Assembly (NCBI RefSeq): GCF_024585265.1
Contig: NZ_CP036533.1
Location: forward strand, 3,667,001 to 3,731,000
Direction: 5' to 3'
From: Bradyrhizobium sp. WBAH42
GTDB taxonomy: Bacteria; Pseudomonadota; Alphaproteobacteria; Rhizobiales; Xanthobacteraceae
Length of the DNA: 64,000 nucleotides
Notes under the pieces: model-generated
The model's database searches: none
What the model was told of the DNA's origin: nothing
What the model saw: only the letters and a program-made list of their open reading frames with translations
Made by a program: the position numbers and the translations under genes
In this document: positions 63,911 through 64,000 of the stretch, in pieces
Layout: each line of letters starts with the position of its first letter
Numbering within the stretch: position 1 is the first letter of the stretch

Positions 63911-64000
63911 CTACTCCGCCGCCTCGCTATGCCCCAGCCGGGCGTTCAGCTTGCGGATCAGCTCCTCGGCCGCATCCGCAATCACCGTGCCGGGCGGGAA
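63911..64000 (-). CDS. Unidentified gene, 3' end only
   Basis: The last 29 codons and TAG stop of a minus-strand gene that continues past the window. The residues (ending AEELIRKLNARLGHSEAAE) form a plausible charged C-terminal helix. This is too little to name a family. Confidence 0.6.
   Translation of the reverse strand, partial: FPPGTVIADAAEELIRKLNARLGHSEAAE

Overview
The window is about 64 kb of high-GC alphaproteobacterial chromosome. It is most likely Bradyrhizobium or a close relative in the Nitrobacteraceae. The case rests on the hopanoid cluster with hpnN and hpnO, an imuA-imuB-imuC cassette behind a GAAC-N7-GAAC LexA box, an EcfG-type promoter motif, a pair of genes that look like TIGR03808/TIGR03809 families, and many intergenic palindromic repeats of types I associate with Bradyrhizobium. 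The species cannot be fixed by reading alone. No rRNA, tRNA or CRISPR array was seen.

Layout. 1-13.9 kb holds hopanoid lipid biosynthesis: hpnC (cut by the window edge), hpnD, hpnE, shc, hpnG, then hpnH with ispH on the other strand, hpnN, a DUF2147 gene and hpnO. Together they make squalene from farnesyl-PP, cyclise it, add and process the C5 side chain, make aminohopanoid and move hopanoids to the outer membrane. 13.9-16.9 kb is an ECF sigma/anti-sigma unit with a cupredoxin and a Tat-exported phosphoesterase. 16.9-21.7 kb holds a GMC oxidoreductase, an M20 amidohydrolase and a PiT phosphate transporter. 21.8-30.4 kb is a DNA-damage block: a DUF4130-UdgX glycosylase and radical SAM protein diverge from imuABC around one LexA box, and imuC carries an in-frame palindromic repeat. 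30.6-45.5 kb holds an SDR, a CoA-transferase, a CzcBA-like RND pump, an amidohydrolase, a P-loop kinase and a TolC-like protein.

A low-GC island (37953-42559) interrupts this stretch. It is bounded by 49-bp perfect direct repeats, one of which is the 3' end of the amidohydrolase gene. It encodes a small Trypco1-like protein and a 1302-residue trypsin-NB-ARC-helical protein, and is the best candidate here for a little-studied NLR-like conflict system.

45.7-54.5 kb holds an enoyl-CoA hydratase, a SigF/NrsF pair, a DUF2336 protein, a diguanylate cyclase and a third sigma/anti-sigma pair coupled to a subtilase. 55-64 kb holds the TIGR03809/03808-like pair, pcp-meaB, a HepT/MntA toxin-antitoxin pair, a tctCBA uptake system, an SRPBCC protein and the 3' tip of another gene.

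Several dispersed repeat families fill the gaps: five copies of a palindrome of about 78 bp, two of a GTGGGCAAAG element, two of an AGCATGATCC element, and several single copies.
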